From the NCBI GenBank assembly GCA_029309925.1, contig JARKND010000004.1:558001-622000 (forward strand): a stretch of DNA of 64,000 bases, written 5' to 3'. This document shows positions 43,337 through 52,755 of the stretch, piece after piece. The stretch is from Fulvivirgaceae bacterium JP3-4. GTDB lineage: Bacteria > Bacteroidota > Bacteroidia > Cytophagales > Cyclobacteriaceae. The translations under genes and the position numbers were made by a program. Numbering within the stretch: the stretch's first letter is position 1; each line of letters starts with the position of its first letter. The notes beneath the pieces are model-generated. The model did no database searches, had not been told where the DNA came from, and worked only from the letters and a program-made list of their open reading frames with translations.

Positions 43337-44743
43337 ATGCAGACATTTATCACAGAAGATTTTCTTCTTCAGAATGAATTTTCAAAACGCCTTTACCACG
43401 GATTTGCAAAAGATCTTCCCATCATCGACTACCATTGCCACCTCTCACCAAAAGATATCGCACTGAACCGAAAGTTTCGCACCATCACGGAAGCGTGGCT
43501 CGAAGGCGATCATTACAAGTGGAGAGCCATGCGCACACTCGGCATTAAAGAGAAAGATATTACCGGGGATGGCTCAGACCTGGAAAAATTCCAGCAGTGG
43601 GCATACTGTGTTCCACACACAATGCGCAACCCGTTGTATCACTGGACGCACCTCGAATTGCTGCGCTACTTTAATGTCAAAGAACTTCTCGAACCGTCCA
43701 GCGCGCTGTCGATCTACACAAAGACTAACGACATGTTGCAGACAGACGAGTTCACAACGCGTTCGCTGCTGCAAAAGATGAAAGTGAAGCTCGTGGGCAC
43801 AACCGATGACCCAACGGACACTCTGGAATACCATTCACAGATTGCCTCAGTAAAATTTGAAACCGCGATACTTCCATCTTTCCGACCGGATAAGTCCTTT
43901 GCAGTAGAGAACCCAACATCTTACACCGAGTATCTGCAAAAATTGTCAGGTGTGACCGGCAGCACTATAAAGAACTTTTCAGACCTCATCGCTGCGCTGG
44001 AGAAGCGCATAGAATTCTTTCATAACGCAGGCTGCCGCATTTCCGATCACGGACTGGAGCAATTCTACTTCCCTCAGGATCGCTCACTGAAAATAGAAGA
44101 TATTTTCAAAAAATTACTGGCTGGAAAAACGATCAATGAGGATGAGCGTGTGTTCTTCAAATTTTCGGTACTCCTTGAATTATGCAGGCTTTATCACAAG
44201 AAAGGCTGGGTACAGCAATTCCATGTTGGCGCAATCCGGAACACAAATGAACGAATGCTGCAGAAGCTTGGCCCGGACACCGGCTTCGATTCGATCGGAG
44301 ATTTTTCACAAGCGCAGGCGATGGCAAGGTTCTTCAATGAACTCGATCGGACGAACCAATTAACAAAGACAATTATCTACAATCTCAATCCTTCAGACAA
44401 TGAAGTGATCGGCACAATGATCGGTAATTTCAATGATGGTTCAGTGAAAGGTAAAATTCAGTTTGGATCTGCCTGGTGGTTCCTCGATCAGAAAGACGGA
44501 ATGGAAAAACAAATCAATGCGCTAAGCAACCTCGGACTTTTGAGCTGTTTCATTGGAATGCTTACGGATTCACGAAGCTTCCTCTCCTACCCCCGTCATG
44601 AATATTTCCGGAGAATTCTCTGCAATCTCATTGGAAAAGACGTAGTCAATGGTGAGTTACCGTGGGATGAAAAGTGGCTTGGAAAGATAGTTGGTGACGT
44701 GTGTTACTACAATGCACGCGAGTATTTCCAAATTAATGCGTGA
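43337..44743 (+). CDS. uxaC: Glucuronate/galacturonate isomerase
   Basis: 468-aa isomerase that converts D-glucuronate to D-fructuronate and D-galacturonate to D-tagaturonate. The metal-binding HxH motif is in IDYHCHLSP near the N-terminus, with TTDDPTDTLEYH and QFHVGAIRNTNERM further on. Full length (E. coli 470). It lies 17 bp after uxaA. The next step needs uxaB/uxuB, which is not in this window. Confidence 0.95.
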   Translation: MQTFITEDFLLQNEFSKRLYHGFAKDLPIIDYHCHLSPKDIALNRKFRTITEAWLEGDHYKWRAMRTLGIKEKDITGDGSDLEKFQQWAYCVPHTMRNPLYHWTHLELLRYFNVKELLEPSSALSIYTKTNDMLQTDEFTTRSLLQKMKVKLVGTTDDPTDTLEYHSQIASVKFETAILPSFRPDKSFAVENPTSYTEYLQKLSGVTGSTIKNFSDLIAALEKRIEFFHNAGCRISDHGLEQFYFPQDRSLKIEDIFKKLLAGKTINEDERVFFKFSVLLELCRLYHKKGWVQQFHVGAIRNTNERMLQKLGPDTGFDSIGDFSQAQAMARFFNELDRTNQLTKTIIYNLNPSDNEVIGTMIGNFNDGSVKGKIQFGSAWWFLDQKDGMEKQINALSNLGLLSCFIGMLTDSRSFLSYPRHEYFRRILCNLIGKDVVNGELPWDEKWLGKIVGDVCYYNAREYFQINA

Positions 44744-44829
44744 AGGACGCAACGGACTCTACGAATATTACAAAACCGAACTTTGCAACCGTGGGCGTTT
44801 TGCATTAATAAATTTCGATGTTCGATCAG

Positions 44830-44995
44830 CCGCGCATAGAGGGCTTTCACCCGGGGCGAGTAGCCCCCGACTTAACTCGGGGGTTATCCGTCAAAGCGAC
44901 TAGAGTCGCAGACTAATTTCATGAATGGCCTCACGGACGAAGTCCGAAAACCGAAGCTTTAATTTGTCATTCGTCATTCCACATTCGTCATTCTT
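44830..44995. repeat. Cluster of REP-like palindromes and a 7-bp GTCATTC array (site D)
   Basis: Between uxaC and the fucosidase gene three short palindromes follow each other: CCCCCGA/TCGGGGG with a 6-nt loop, GCGACT/AGTCGC with a 2-nt loop, and CGGAC/GTCCG with loop GAA. After them come about four GTCATTC-type 7-8-bp units (about 44963-44995), ending at the fucosidase stop. The first palindromes look like interspersed REP-type elements. Confidence 0.6.
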
Positions 44996-46434
44996 CAATA
45001 CACTTCAATATTCGAAATCACCGGACATGCTTTTGAATCTGTAATGGTCACGCGGACGGCATTGGTTTCTACCGGGTCGAAGCTGACAATTCTTTTATAG
45101 CCGATTGTTGTTCCTTCGGCAACTTTCTTCCACTGGTTTCCTTCCTGCACCTCCACGGTGAACGACTTCACACGCTGCCCAAGCTTGATGTATTCCTGCA
45201 ACAGCACGTACCTCACAGGCTTCACATCTCTCCATGAAATATCCACTGAAGCATTTGTGATATTGTCGTCAGTAGCCCAGTATGTTTCCTTGTTTCCGTC
45301 AGTAAGATTTTTTGCTGTGTAAGCATCATTGTCTCCTCTGACGTTCGAAGGTCTCGCTTCCGCATTTGCAGCGATATTGTTCTTAAAATGTTCATTGAGA
45401 AGTTTACGCCAACCTTGCAACGCAGCGACATCGTTCTCATGGATCAGACCTCTGCGGTCAGGTGGAACATTCAGCAACAGCGTTGAACCCCTTCCCACCG
45501 AAGTGAGATAAATATCAAGAAGTTTCTCAGGAGATTTTACGAGGGAGTCTTCACGCGCATGGTAAAACCATCCTGGTCTTATAGACACATCGGTTTCAGC
45601 GGGAATCCAGTGCGTTCCATTTTCATGACCGGTGTTGAGAAGTTTTTCAATACCACCCTTACCTGCATAGAGTGTGTCCGGAGTTATGTTGTTCCAGTTT
45701 GTTTCACCGGCCACACCCCTTTCGTTACCAACCCAGCGCACACCTGGTCCCGCATCGCTGAAAAAGATCACATTGGGTTCCATCTCGCGCACAAGGTTCA
45801 ATGTTGTCGGCCAGTCGTAGTATTTTGAACCATCGATGCTGCGTTTCTCATTTGCCCCGCCATAGTAGCCCGTTCCACCATTCGCGCCATCAAACCACAT
45901 TTCAAACACAGGTCCGTAAGCGTTGAATATTTCCTTCAGCTGATTCCGATAATAGTCGATGTATGGAGGACGTCCATACTCCGCGTGGTTACGATCCCAG
46001 GGTGACAAGTACACGCCAAACTTTAGACCATGCGATTTACATGCATCGGACACTTCCTTCACAATATCGCCCTCACCTTTTTTATACGGACTCTTCTTCA
46101 CCGTGTGTTCCGTGTATTTGCTGGGCCACAGACAAAAACCATCGTGATGCTTGCACGTCAGAATCACGCCTTTGAACCCGGCATCTTTTAGCGTAGTGAT
46201 CCATTGATCGACATTAATGGCAGTCGGATTGAAGATTGCCGGTGATTCATCTCCGTTACCCCATTCAAGATCGGTAAATGTGTTTGTCGTAAAATGAATA
46301 AATGCGTTTGTCTCCATCTCATGCCACTGCATCTGCGCTTCAGACGGCACAGGCAAAACAGGTTCCGGAGCCTTTACTTCCTTTTGACCACAGGCGAAGG
46401 CTGCTAAAAGCAGAAGACAATAGAAATTTTTCAT
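44995..46434 (-). CDS. GH29 alpha-L-fucosidase, lipoprotein
   Basis: 479-aa exported fucosidase that removes alpha-linked fucose. Signal with lipobox AAFACG; catalytic barrel with HFTTNTFTDLEWG at the start, HHDGFCLWPSKYTEHTVKKS (His pair of the fucose pocket) and the nucleophile Asp in FEMWFDGANGG; C-terminal F5/8-type C domain (about 350-479). Retaining mechanism is known for the family. ATG 46434 is used; the frame starts three codons upstream. A 7-bp GTCATTC array lies at its 3' end. Confidence 0.92.
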   Translation of the reverse strand: MKNFYCLLLLAAFACGQKEVKAPEPVLPVPSEAQMQWHEMETNAFIHFTTNTFTDLEWGNGDESPAIFNPTAINVDQWITTLKDAGFKGVILTCKHHDGFCLWPSKYTEHTVKKSPYKKGEGDIVKEVSDACKSHGLKFGVYLSPWDRNHAEYGRPPYIDYYRNQLKEIFNAYGPVFEMWFDGANGGTGYYGGANEKRSIDGSKYYDWPTTLNLVREMEPNVIFFSDAGPGVRWVGNERGVAGETNWNNITPDTLYAGKGGIEKLLNTGHENGTHWIPAETDVSIRPGWFYHAREDSLVKSPEKLLDIYLTSVGRGSTLLLNVPPDRRGLIHENDVAALQGWRKLLNEHFKNNIAANAEARPSNVRGDNDAYTAKNLTDGNKETYWATDDNITNASVDISWRDVKPVRYVLLQEYIKLGQRVKSFTVEVQEGNQWKKVAEGTTIGYKRIVSFDPVETNAVRVTITDSKACPVISNIEVY

Positions 46435-46520
46435 AGCAGGCAATTTACCACGCTATTTATTTATATCAAACCGCAGGCTTCAGTCAAAAAGATCATATAA
46501 ATTTAAGGGGCAAAACATTT

Positions 46521-47060
46521 ATGACGGAATTGCTCGAAGTTCGTCCCGCATCAATTGAACACTACCAGTACATCGTAGATTACTTCACCAATGGCGATAC
46601 GAAGTTTCTGAATGGTATGGGTGTTGATCCTAAACTCCTTCCCACCCGTGAAGCGTGGCTGAATACGTTGTATGAAAATCACTCGCGTCCCGATGAGGCG
46701 AAGTCGATTTACTATGTTATCTGGCATGTTGACGGCAAAGCAATCGGGCACTCAAACATCAACAAGATAATTTTTGGCGAAGAAGCCTATATGCATTTGC
46801 ATATGTGGACGCCTGGCACACGAAGACGAGGACTCGGTCTCAAACTCGTGCGCCAATCGATTCCGTTTTATTTCAAAACATTCAATCTCAAAAACCTTTG
46901 GTGCGAGCCCTACGCGCTCAATCCGGCTCCGAATAAGTCACTAAAAAAACTCGGCTTTGAATTTATTAAGGAGTATGAGACGACCCCTGGCGTAATCTGC
47001 TTTCCGCAACCGGTGAACAGATGGTGTCTCTCAAAAACACGTTTCAGCGAATTATTTTAA
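46521..47060 (+). CDS. GNAT-family N-acetyltransferase
   Basis: 179-aa acetyltransferase of the GNAT (RimJ/RimL-like) type. The acetyl-CoA-binding P-loop region is TPGTRRRGLGLKLVRQS, preceded by a YYVIWHVDGKAIGHSNI strand and followed by KNLWCEPYALNPAPNKSLKKLGFE. Substrate unknown. It overlaps the convergent DUF2809 gene by 4 bp. Confidence 0.85.
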   Translation: MTELLEVRPASIEHYQYIVDYFTNGDTKFLNGMGVDPKLLPTREAWLNTLYENHSRPDEAKSIYYVIWHVDGKAIGHSNINKIIFGEEAYMHLHMWTPGTRRRGLGLKLVRQSIPFYFKTFNLKNLWCEPYALNPAPNKSLKKLGFEFIKEYETTPGVICFPQPVNRWCLSKTRFSELF

Positions 47061-47446
47061 GGCCTCTTGGCTTCGGTCGCTTTCCAGGGACGCCTTTCCA
47101 ACACGAGTATGATCACGAACCCAATGACATAAGCAACCAGGTCCCGCCATTCGAAGAAAGTTCCAATCATGGTGCGGGCGACCTTCGAGTTCTGCAGTCC
47201 GAGCACTTCGACAATTTTCAAGTACTGAAGCACCTCAATCGCAAACGCGAAAGCGAGGACAAAGATCGCAGTGCCCGTAACGGGCGTTTTGAAAAAAGAC
47301 CGGATGAAGGAATACATCAGCATGACAACCAAGACGTCTCCCACATATGGCCGGACAAACCTATCGTGGACAAAAAGCGCAATCAACACCTCAACACTAA
47401 ACAACAGGACTGTGAAGATGAAATAGCGCTTATTGAACGTCAGCAT
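47057..47446 (-). CDS. DUF2809 membrane protein
   Basis: 129-aa integral membrane protein with four helices (YFIFTVLLFSVEVLIALFV, VGDVLVVMLMYSFIRSFF, TAIFVLAFAFAIEVLQYLKIVEV, VAYVIGFVIILVLERR). The HDRFVRPYVGDVLVV segment and RTMIGTFFEWRDL are typical of DUF2809, a VanZ-like family of unknown function. It follows the CarboxypepD-domain gene by 30 bp on the same strand and may be co-transcribed. Confidence 0.85.
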   Translation of the reverse strand: MLTFNKRYFIFTVLLFSVEVLIALFVHDRFVRPYVGDVLVVMLMYSFIRSFFKTPVTGTAIFVLAFAFAIEVLQYLKIVEVLGLQNSKVARTMIGTFFEWRDLVAYVIGFVIILVLERRPWKATEAKRP

Positions 47447-47476
47447 GAAGGAATGTCGAATAATAATGCTCGCCCG

Positions 47477-48604
47477 TCAGTCTTTAACTTCAGGATAATT
47501 CATTTCCCAGAATTCATTGTCATCTGGCAATGCCGTGATGTCCCCGAATTCATTAGTAGTATTTTCAACCGGCCTGACGTTTTCAAGAACAACATTGGTC
47601 AGAATAATTGAGTTGGTCACCTTTGTGAAAAGGTTTTGTCCTTTCAATGTTCGCTCACCGGTAATGAGATAAGGAAAGTAATGGTCGTCCAGCTTTTTAT
47701 AAATAATGGAGTGTTGAAACTGGTCTGTGACGATATCATGCCTGACAATTGCGTTGCTGGTCGTGGTGATGTAAACAACTCCTTTATAGACCTGCGGGAC
47801 AATACCATAGCCCGTTAACTTCTTTGTCGGCTTGGGAGCTTGGTATTCAATCTGGTACACAGTATCTGTTTCATACATGGAAACGCCTGCATATTTGAAT
47901 GTAAATTTATCGATGTTGGCCGAATTCAGAATGCCAGTCTTGTGGGGATCAGAGATCACATCTGCGCGATGAATCTCCAGCGTGGGCCAATACGGATAGT
48001 CAATGCCCTTTAGCGGATTTTCTCCCTGGGATCTTTTCTTAACGATCTCAAGTTTCTTTGCAGCATTGGTTTCATAGCCTTTACAATAGCCAAACAAAAT
48101 AGTTTCGATCTGAAATTGCTGACCTGTTATCGCACTGCCCGCGCGCAGTGTCGAATAATACTCAACGTTGAAAGGCTCGAACCTATAATTTACCTTCAAT
48201 GAATCGATCGCGTTCCTGACAATATCAGCAGGATTGATTGCGCTTTCGTTGATCTCGACCTCGCCAAGCGACCTGACATCGGACTGCAGCACAAAGTCAA
48301 CACGTCCACTATCGAGCGCGTTAATTTTAAAATGCTTTGTCAGATAACCGATGCTGGAAATTTTCAACGATTGTCCCGCCTCGATAGATTTGATCATCAG
48401 CGTGAAGTTACCATTCTCATCGGCAGCAGTGCCCCGCGTTGAATTTGTAATTGCGATGCTGGCGAATGGTACAGGTGTTTTTGTTTCGGAATCAATTACT
48501 TTGCCGTGCACAACCTGACCGTCCTGACCAAATACGTTGAGACGGACAACAAGCAAAAGTATTACGACAAAAACGACTCTGGGAATCTGGAGACGGCTTA
48601 ACAA
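47477..48604 (-). CDS. Carboxypeptidase-like regulatory domain protein
   Basis: 375-aa exported protein. Signal (VVFVVILLLVVRLNVFGQ), then an N-terminal CarbopepD_reg-2/SusC-type Ig-like domain (about 30-110: HGKVIDSETKTPVPFASIAI), then a DUF5686-like beta domain (about 120-370). No SusC barrel. The start is TTG 48604; an in-frame stop lies eight codons upstream and no ATG is available, so the start rests on signal-peptide shape. Function unknown; similar proteins occur near surface systems. Confidence 0.8.
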   Translation of the reverse strand: MLSRLQIPRVVFVVILLLVVRLNVFGQDGQVVHGKVIDSETKTPVPFASIAITNSTRGTAADENGNFTLMIKSIEAGQSLKISSIGYLTKHFKINALDSGRVDFVLQSDVRSLGEVEINESAINPADIVRNAIDSLKVNYRFEPFNVEYYSTLRAGSAITGQQFQIETILFGYCKGYETNAAKKLEIVKKRSQGENPLKGIDYPYWPTLEIHRADVISDPHKTGILNSANIDKFTFKYAGVSMYETDTVYQIEYQAPKPTKKLTGYGIVPQVYKGVVYITTTSNAIVRHDIVTDQFQHSIIYKKLDDHYFPYLITGERTLKGQNLFTKVTNSIILTNVVLENVRPVENTTNEFGDITALPDDNEFWEMNYPEVKD

Positions 48605-48654
48605 GTGGGAAAATTTTGTCCTAAACTAAATCCTTTACGCGGCATTTTCAAAAT

Positions 48655-48695
48655 TAGCGTCTTTTAACTTTGAACCTGGAACCTCAAACTCTTAC
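48655..48695. repeat. Short 7-bp array near GlxA-type gene (site F)
   Basis: The TTTGAACC, TGGAACC, TCAAACTC string at about 48668-48690 has three degenerate 7-8-bp units between the GlxA-type gene and the CarboxypepD gene. Too short for a firm call, but it has the same style as sites D and E. Confidence 0.35.
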
Positions 48696-49669
48696 GCTAC
48701 CATTTCCCTGTTGTACTTATTTCTATAATGGATCGGAGAGAGACCGGTGATCTTTTTAAATGTGGTCCGGAATGCTTTTGTATCAGTGTAGCCCACTTTG
48801 TACATCACTTCATTCACGTTCTCACGGGATGTTTCAAGGCTCATCTTGGCAGCTTCAATTTTGACGCGCTGAATGTATTCCACAACAGTGTTTGATGTTG
48901 CCTTCTTAAATCGCCTTTCGAGGTTTCTCCGGCCAATGGCGAGCATGGACGCAAGCTGATCTACCGTGATTTTCTCAGCGTAATTACTTTCGATAAACTC
49001 CTGGGCAGTCCGGATCTGATCGTCCTCGTGATCTTTCTGACCCTTGAACATAATGAATGGCGACTGGCTTTCGCGCTCCAGTTCAATCGCAAAAACTTTC
49101 GCGGACAGTATTGCCATCTCGCGGCCTGCAAATTTTTCAATCAGGTATAGAATGAGATTGAGATACGAATACGCGCCACCACTGGTGTAGATGCCGCGCT
49201 CATCGGTGATCACTTTTTCAGCAATGAGGTTTACATCGGGAAACATCTTTCGGAATTGGTCTGCCGCCAGCCAGTGCGTTGCACATTTCCTGCCCGTCAG
49301 CAGTCCCGTTGAGGCAAGGATAAACGCACCCATACACAAACTTGCCACCTCCGCTCCGGCTTTATAATGTTTTGTGATCCATGGGATAAATTCCTCGTTA
49401 ATTTGCAGGGCCTTTTGAAGATCGCCATCCACAGCGGGAATGATGATCAGGTCTGTTTTCGTTACGTCATTCAGGAGCAAATCAGCGTTGGCCGTGAACA
49501 GACCTCCACTCAATGATGTCTGCTTTGAAAGACCGATCAATTGCACTTTGAACAAAGGCTCAGCGCCCCTGGAGGTGTAAAAGTGATTCACCTGCGTGAG
49601 AAGTTGTCGCGGACCTTCGATACTTCCCAGGATTGCTCCCTGCGGGACGAGAATGGAGATATGTTTCAT
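48692..49669 (-). CDS. GlxA-type transcriptional regulator (DJ-1/PfpI + AraC)
   Basis: 325-aa regulator with an N-terminal DJ-1/PfpI (class I glutamine amidotransferase-like) domain (about 1-175; nucleophile-like Cys in ASLCMGAFILAS) and a C-terminal AraC double HTH (about 225-325; IGRRNLERRFKKATSNTVVEYIQRVK and VGYTDTKAFRTTFKKITGLSP). Typical GlxA-family architecture. ATG 49669 is used because the 14 upstream residues are not conserved in style. Divergent from the RibD-like reductase gene, which is a likely target. Confidence 0.9.
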   Translation of the reverse strand: MKHISILVPQGAILGSIEGPRQLLTQVNHFYTSRGAEPLFKVQLIGLSKQTSLSGGLFTANADLLLNDVTKTDLIIIPAVDGDLQKALQINEEFIPWITKHYKAGAEVASLCMGAFILASTGLLTGRKCATHWLAADQFRKMFPDVNLIAEKVITDERGIYTSGGAYSYLNLILYLIEKFAGREMAILSAKVFAIELERESQSPFIMFKGQKDHEDDQIRTAQEFIESNYAEKITVDQLASMLAIGRRNLERRFKKATSNTVVEYIQRVKIEAAKMSLETSRENVNEVMYKVGYTDTKAFRTTFKKITGLSPIHYRNKYNREMVA

Positions 49670-49848
49670 CTTTTTAATTTTTATATGGGTCTTGTTGTTT
49701 CGCTGCACCAAATCGTTCTAGCAATGTTCAAATCTACACTTCACGCGTGTCGCAATCAACCCCTCAGTTTGCCGTGATTACACCGCTCACAGGTCGACTC
49801 TGCGATCTAAGTTTGTGTTCGCTATAATGTGTAAAAGATGGCGGCCTT

Positions 49849-50424
49849 ATGAGAAAGCTGATCCTATCGGCAAATATTACCCTTGATGGCTTCATGGCCG
49901 GTGAACATGGCGATCTCGACTGGCACTTCACACACTGGAACCGCGAACTCATGGAAGACGCGTTGGAACAGCTCCGTGGTATTGACACTATTCTCGTTGG
50001 CCGCGTTGCCTACGACAGCATGGCAAGTCACTGGCCCTGTGCTGAAAAAAGTAAAATGAGTTCGGCTGCTGAAAGGGAATACGCGGAGACGATGAATCGG
50101 ATCCGCAAGATTGTGTTTTCAAAGACCTTGAAAAAAACCGCATGGAACAACACTGTCGTGATGAAAGAGATTGTTCCTGAAGAAATCTTTCAACTGAAAA
50201 GACTGCCTGGCAAAGACATGATCATCTGGGGCGGAGTGACACTCGTTTCAGCTTTCCTTCAGAAAAAGCTTTTTGACGAGTACCGGATTTCAATTGCACC
50301 GATCGTGATTGGCAAAGGTGTCTCGATTTCTAAGGAGATTACTCAAGGGCTGCGACTGAAGCTGATGAACACCAGGATCTTTTCCAATGGCGTAGTTACA
50401 ATGACTTACCGCAACCGCGACTAA
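49849..50424 (+). CDS. Dihydrofolate reductase / RibD C-terminal family protein
   Basis: 191-aa NADPH-dependent reductase of the RibD-C fold: LILSANITLDGFMAGEHGDLDW at the start, LVGRVAYDSM, VFSKTLKKTAWNN, IIWGGVTLVSAFLQKKLFDEYRI and IVIGKGVS. These proteins are often named dihydrofolate reductase family but their substrates are usually unknown. It is divergent from the GlxA-type regulator and 13 bp ahead of the 86-aa gene, so it may be under the regulator's control. Confidence 0.88.
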   Translation: MRKLILSANITLDGFMAGEHGDLDWHFTHWNRELMEDALEQLRGIDTILVGRVAYDSMASHWPCAEKSKMSSAAEREYAETMNRIRKIVFSKTLKKTAWNNTVVMKEIVPEEIFQLKRLPGKDMIIWGGVTLVSAFLQKKLFDEYRISIAPIVIGKGVSISKEITQGLRLKLMNTRIFSNGVVTMTYRNRD

Positions 50425-50437
50425 CCCCACGCAGTTT

Positions 50438-50698
50438 ATGATAGAAGTTTTCAGAACAAACGTTTTAAACCGAAAGGATGCAGATCGCATTCTGAAAAAG
50501 TTGCACGCAACGTTTCCTGGCTATACTGCAAACTTCGATCTCCAGGACTGCGATCACATCCTGAGGATTGACTCCGGCTACTGCTCGATTTGTGCCGACA
50601 CTATCATTCAGCTTTTGAAAAATTTCGGATTCCACGCTTATGTTTTGCCCGATCATGTCGAAAATTCTTTGCCGACAATGGAAAAAACGCAGCGATAG
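50438..50698 (+). CDS. Conserved small protein, 86 aa
   Basis: Small soluble alpha/beta protein (MIEVFRTNVLNRKDADRIL, then an aromatic FDLQDCDHILRIDSG strand, then a Cys pair in YCSICADTI). It looks like a ferredoxin-like beta-alpha-beta small domain that I associate with Bacteroidota, but I cannot name a family. The CSIC pair could bind metal or form a disulphide. It lies 13 bp after the RibD-like gene and is probably co-transcribed. Confidence 0.7.
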   Translation: MIEVFRTNVLNRKDADRILKKLHATFPGYTANFDLQDCDHILRIDSGYCSICADTIIQLLKNFGFHAYVLPDHVENSLPTMEKTQR

Positions 50699-50811
50699 AA
50701 TTGATTGCAGCATTGGCCGGATGGGTATAAACGAGCAGGCATTTCTTTATACATAATTTTGGCATTGCCTGTCATGCGAATATCTGCTATCTTTCACACG
50801 ACACCCCAACC

Positions 50812-52515
50812 ATGCGCCTTACTTCGACTATCCTTCTGTTTGTTTTTACCTTATTTTTTTCATTTGCGCCAACCGGAGGACGCGTTCCGACCTATGCAAA
50901 GAGCGGAATGGTTGTGTCAGCATCGATGATCGCATCGGAAGTGGGGCGTGACATTTTGCGCGATGGTGGCAACGCAATCGATGCTGCAGTGGCAACAGCA
51001 TTTGCCCTCGCAGTAACATGGCCTTCAGCCGGAAATATTGGCGGTGGAGGCTTTATCGTCTATGTTGACAAGAATGGCAATGCAACTACATTTGACTTCC
51101 GCGAAAAAGCCCCGCTGGCCGCACATGAAAAAATGTTTCTCGACAGCGCAGGCAACGTCATCCGAAATCTCAATCGCGAGGGCGTTTTATCTGTCGGAAC
51201 TCCTGGTACAGTAGCAGGCCTGTTCAGCGCTCATCAGAAATATGGAAAGCTTCCATGGAAAAAACTCGTGACACCCGCCATCAGGCTTGCCTCCAACGGA
51301 ATTCCATTCAGTCAGGCGCTGACCCAACATGCAGCGTCCGGTGAAACGACCTGGAAAAAATTTCCTTCGACTGCGAAAGTGATGTACAAAGGTGGCACTG
51401 CGCATTATGCGCTCAATGAAAACTGGAAGCAACCAGACCTTGCGGCAACACTGAAGCGAATTCGAAAAGATGGTCGTGACGGATTCTATAAAGGAGAAAC
51501 TGCACAAAAACTCATAGGATTCATCCAATCCGAAGGGGGCATCATGACGTTACAGGATCTCGAACAATATGACGCGATCGAGCGCAAACCTATCGTTGGC
51601 AGTTTCAAGGGACATACGCTTTACACCATGCCGCCACCGAGCTCGGGAGGAATCGCGCTCGTAGAAATGCTCAACATACTTGAAGGATATGACTTAAAAG
51701 GACTTGGTTATCATTCCGCTGACTACATTCATGTTCTTAAAGAATCGATGAAGCGCGCTTACGCGGATCGTGCACAGCACCTCGGTGACCCGGACTTCAA
51801 CCCGATTCCCGTGGAAAAACTTACTTCGAAAGAGTATGCTGCGCGGCTCCGGCAAACAATCACCATGGACCTTGCTTCCATCAGCGATTCTTCACAATTC
51901 GGGCAACTTTATGAAACGGGGACGAACACAACGCATCTTTCGGTCGTGGACAAGGATGGTGCTGCGGTGTCGCTAACCTATACGCTGGAGCAGAGTTACG
52001 GATCACAGGTCATCGCTGAAGGTCTCGGATTTTTTCTCAACGATGAAATGGGTGATTTCAATCCCGCGCCTGGCGTAACAAATCGTCAGGGACAAATTGG
52101 AACGAAAGCAAATCTGATTCAGCCAGGGAAACGCATGTTGTCCAGCATGACACCTACTATTCTTACGAAAGATAAAAAGGTTGTGATGGTCATCGGCTCT
52201 CCAGGAGGGAGAACGATCATCAACACAGTACTGCAGGTGATACTCAATGTCCTGGAACACGACATGAACATTGCGCAGGCTGTGGAGGCACCGCGATTCC
52301 ACCACCAATGGTTGCCCGACAGAATCAGTGTAGAATCCTTTGCATTCTCCAGGGAAACGATTGAAGAACTGAAATCGCGCGGGCATGTGATCCAGGAATA
52401 CAATATCCGAAATAGTCAAGGTGCTGCGATGGGAATCTTCTGCGACCATGAAAAAGGATTGTTGCTTGGAGCGGCCGATTCGAGAAGTGCGGATGGCGGA
52501 GCGGCAGGATTTTAG
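50812..52515 (+). CDS. ggt: Gamma-glutamyltransferase
   Basis: 567-aa secreted precursor (signal: LLFVFTLFFSFAPTGG) that self-cleaves into two subunits. The N-terminal GNAIDAAVATAFALAVTWPSAGNIGGGGFI is the family signature. The autocatalytic nucleophile Thr follows in TNTTHLSVVDKDG. PGGRTIINTVLQVILNVLE is in the small subunit. It hydrolyses or transfers the gamma-glutamyl group of glutathione in the periplasm. Full length (E. coli 580). Confidence 0.94.
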   Translation: MRLTSTILLFVFTLFFSFAPTGGRVPTYAKSGMVVSASMIASEVGRDILRDGGNAIDAAVATAFALAVTWPSAGNIGGGGFIVYVDKNGNATTFDFREKAPLAAHEKMFLDSAGNVIRNLNREGVLSVGTPGTVAGLFSAHQKYGKLPWKKLVTPAIRLASNGIPFSQALTQHAASGETTWKKFPSTAKVMYKGGTAHYALNENWKQPDLAATLKRIRKDGRDGFYKGETAQKLIGFIQSEGGIMTLQDLEQYDAIERKPIVGSFKGHTLYTMPPPSSGGIALVEMLNILEGYDLKGLGYHSADYIHVLKESMKRAYADRAQHLGDPDFNPIPVEKLTSKEYAARLRQTITMDLASISDSSQFGQLYETGTNTTHLSVVDKDGAAVSLTYTLEQSYGSQVIAEGLGFFLNDEMGDFNPAPGVTNRQGQIGTKANLIQPGKRMLSSMTPTILTKDKKVVMVIGSPGGRTIINTVLQVILNVLEHDMNIAQAVEAPRFHHQWLPDRISVESFAFSRETIEELKSRGHVIQEYNIRNSQGAAMGIFCDHEKGLLLGAADSRSADGGAAGF

Positions 52516-52586
52516 GTAGTGGGCGCCACCTTTAAATCCGATTCTCTCTTTTAACAAACTGTAAGTTTCCGCTTTCCCGGTTTCAA

Positions 52587-52625
52587 CGTGAAGCGTGCAG
52601 CTTGAAGCGTGTAGCGTCTAGCGTT
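52587..52625. repeat. Array of 7-bp GTGAAGC-type units (site E)
   Basis: GTGAAGC, GTGCAGC, TTGAAGC, GTGTAGC and GTCTAGC follow each other without gaps about 75 bp after the ggt stop, then a run of eight Ts starts. No inverted partner is visible within 100 bp. Confidence 0.65.
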
Positions 52626-52755
52626 ATTTTTTTTCCCAATCGCCAAACGTTTTTGAATAGATCAGCGTTTAATTTCCTGATGGCGGTCGTCATCGGCACG
52701 CGGTGGAGTTCATAAGCTCGTTGAACCAATCCAGTTGCTTATGTTTCACTTAAAG

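Noticed and set aside
52003-52557. 184-codon minus-strand frame opposite ggt
   Set aside because: Shadow of the ggt gene, Cys/His/Arg-rich with no recognisable domain.
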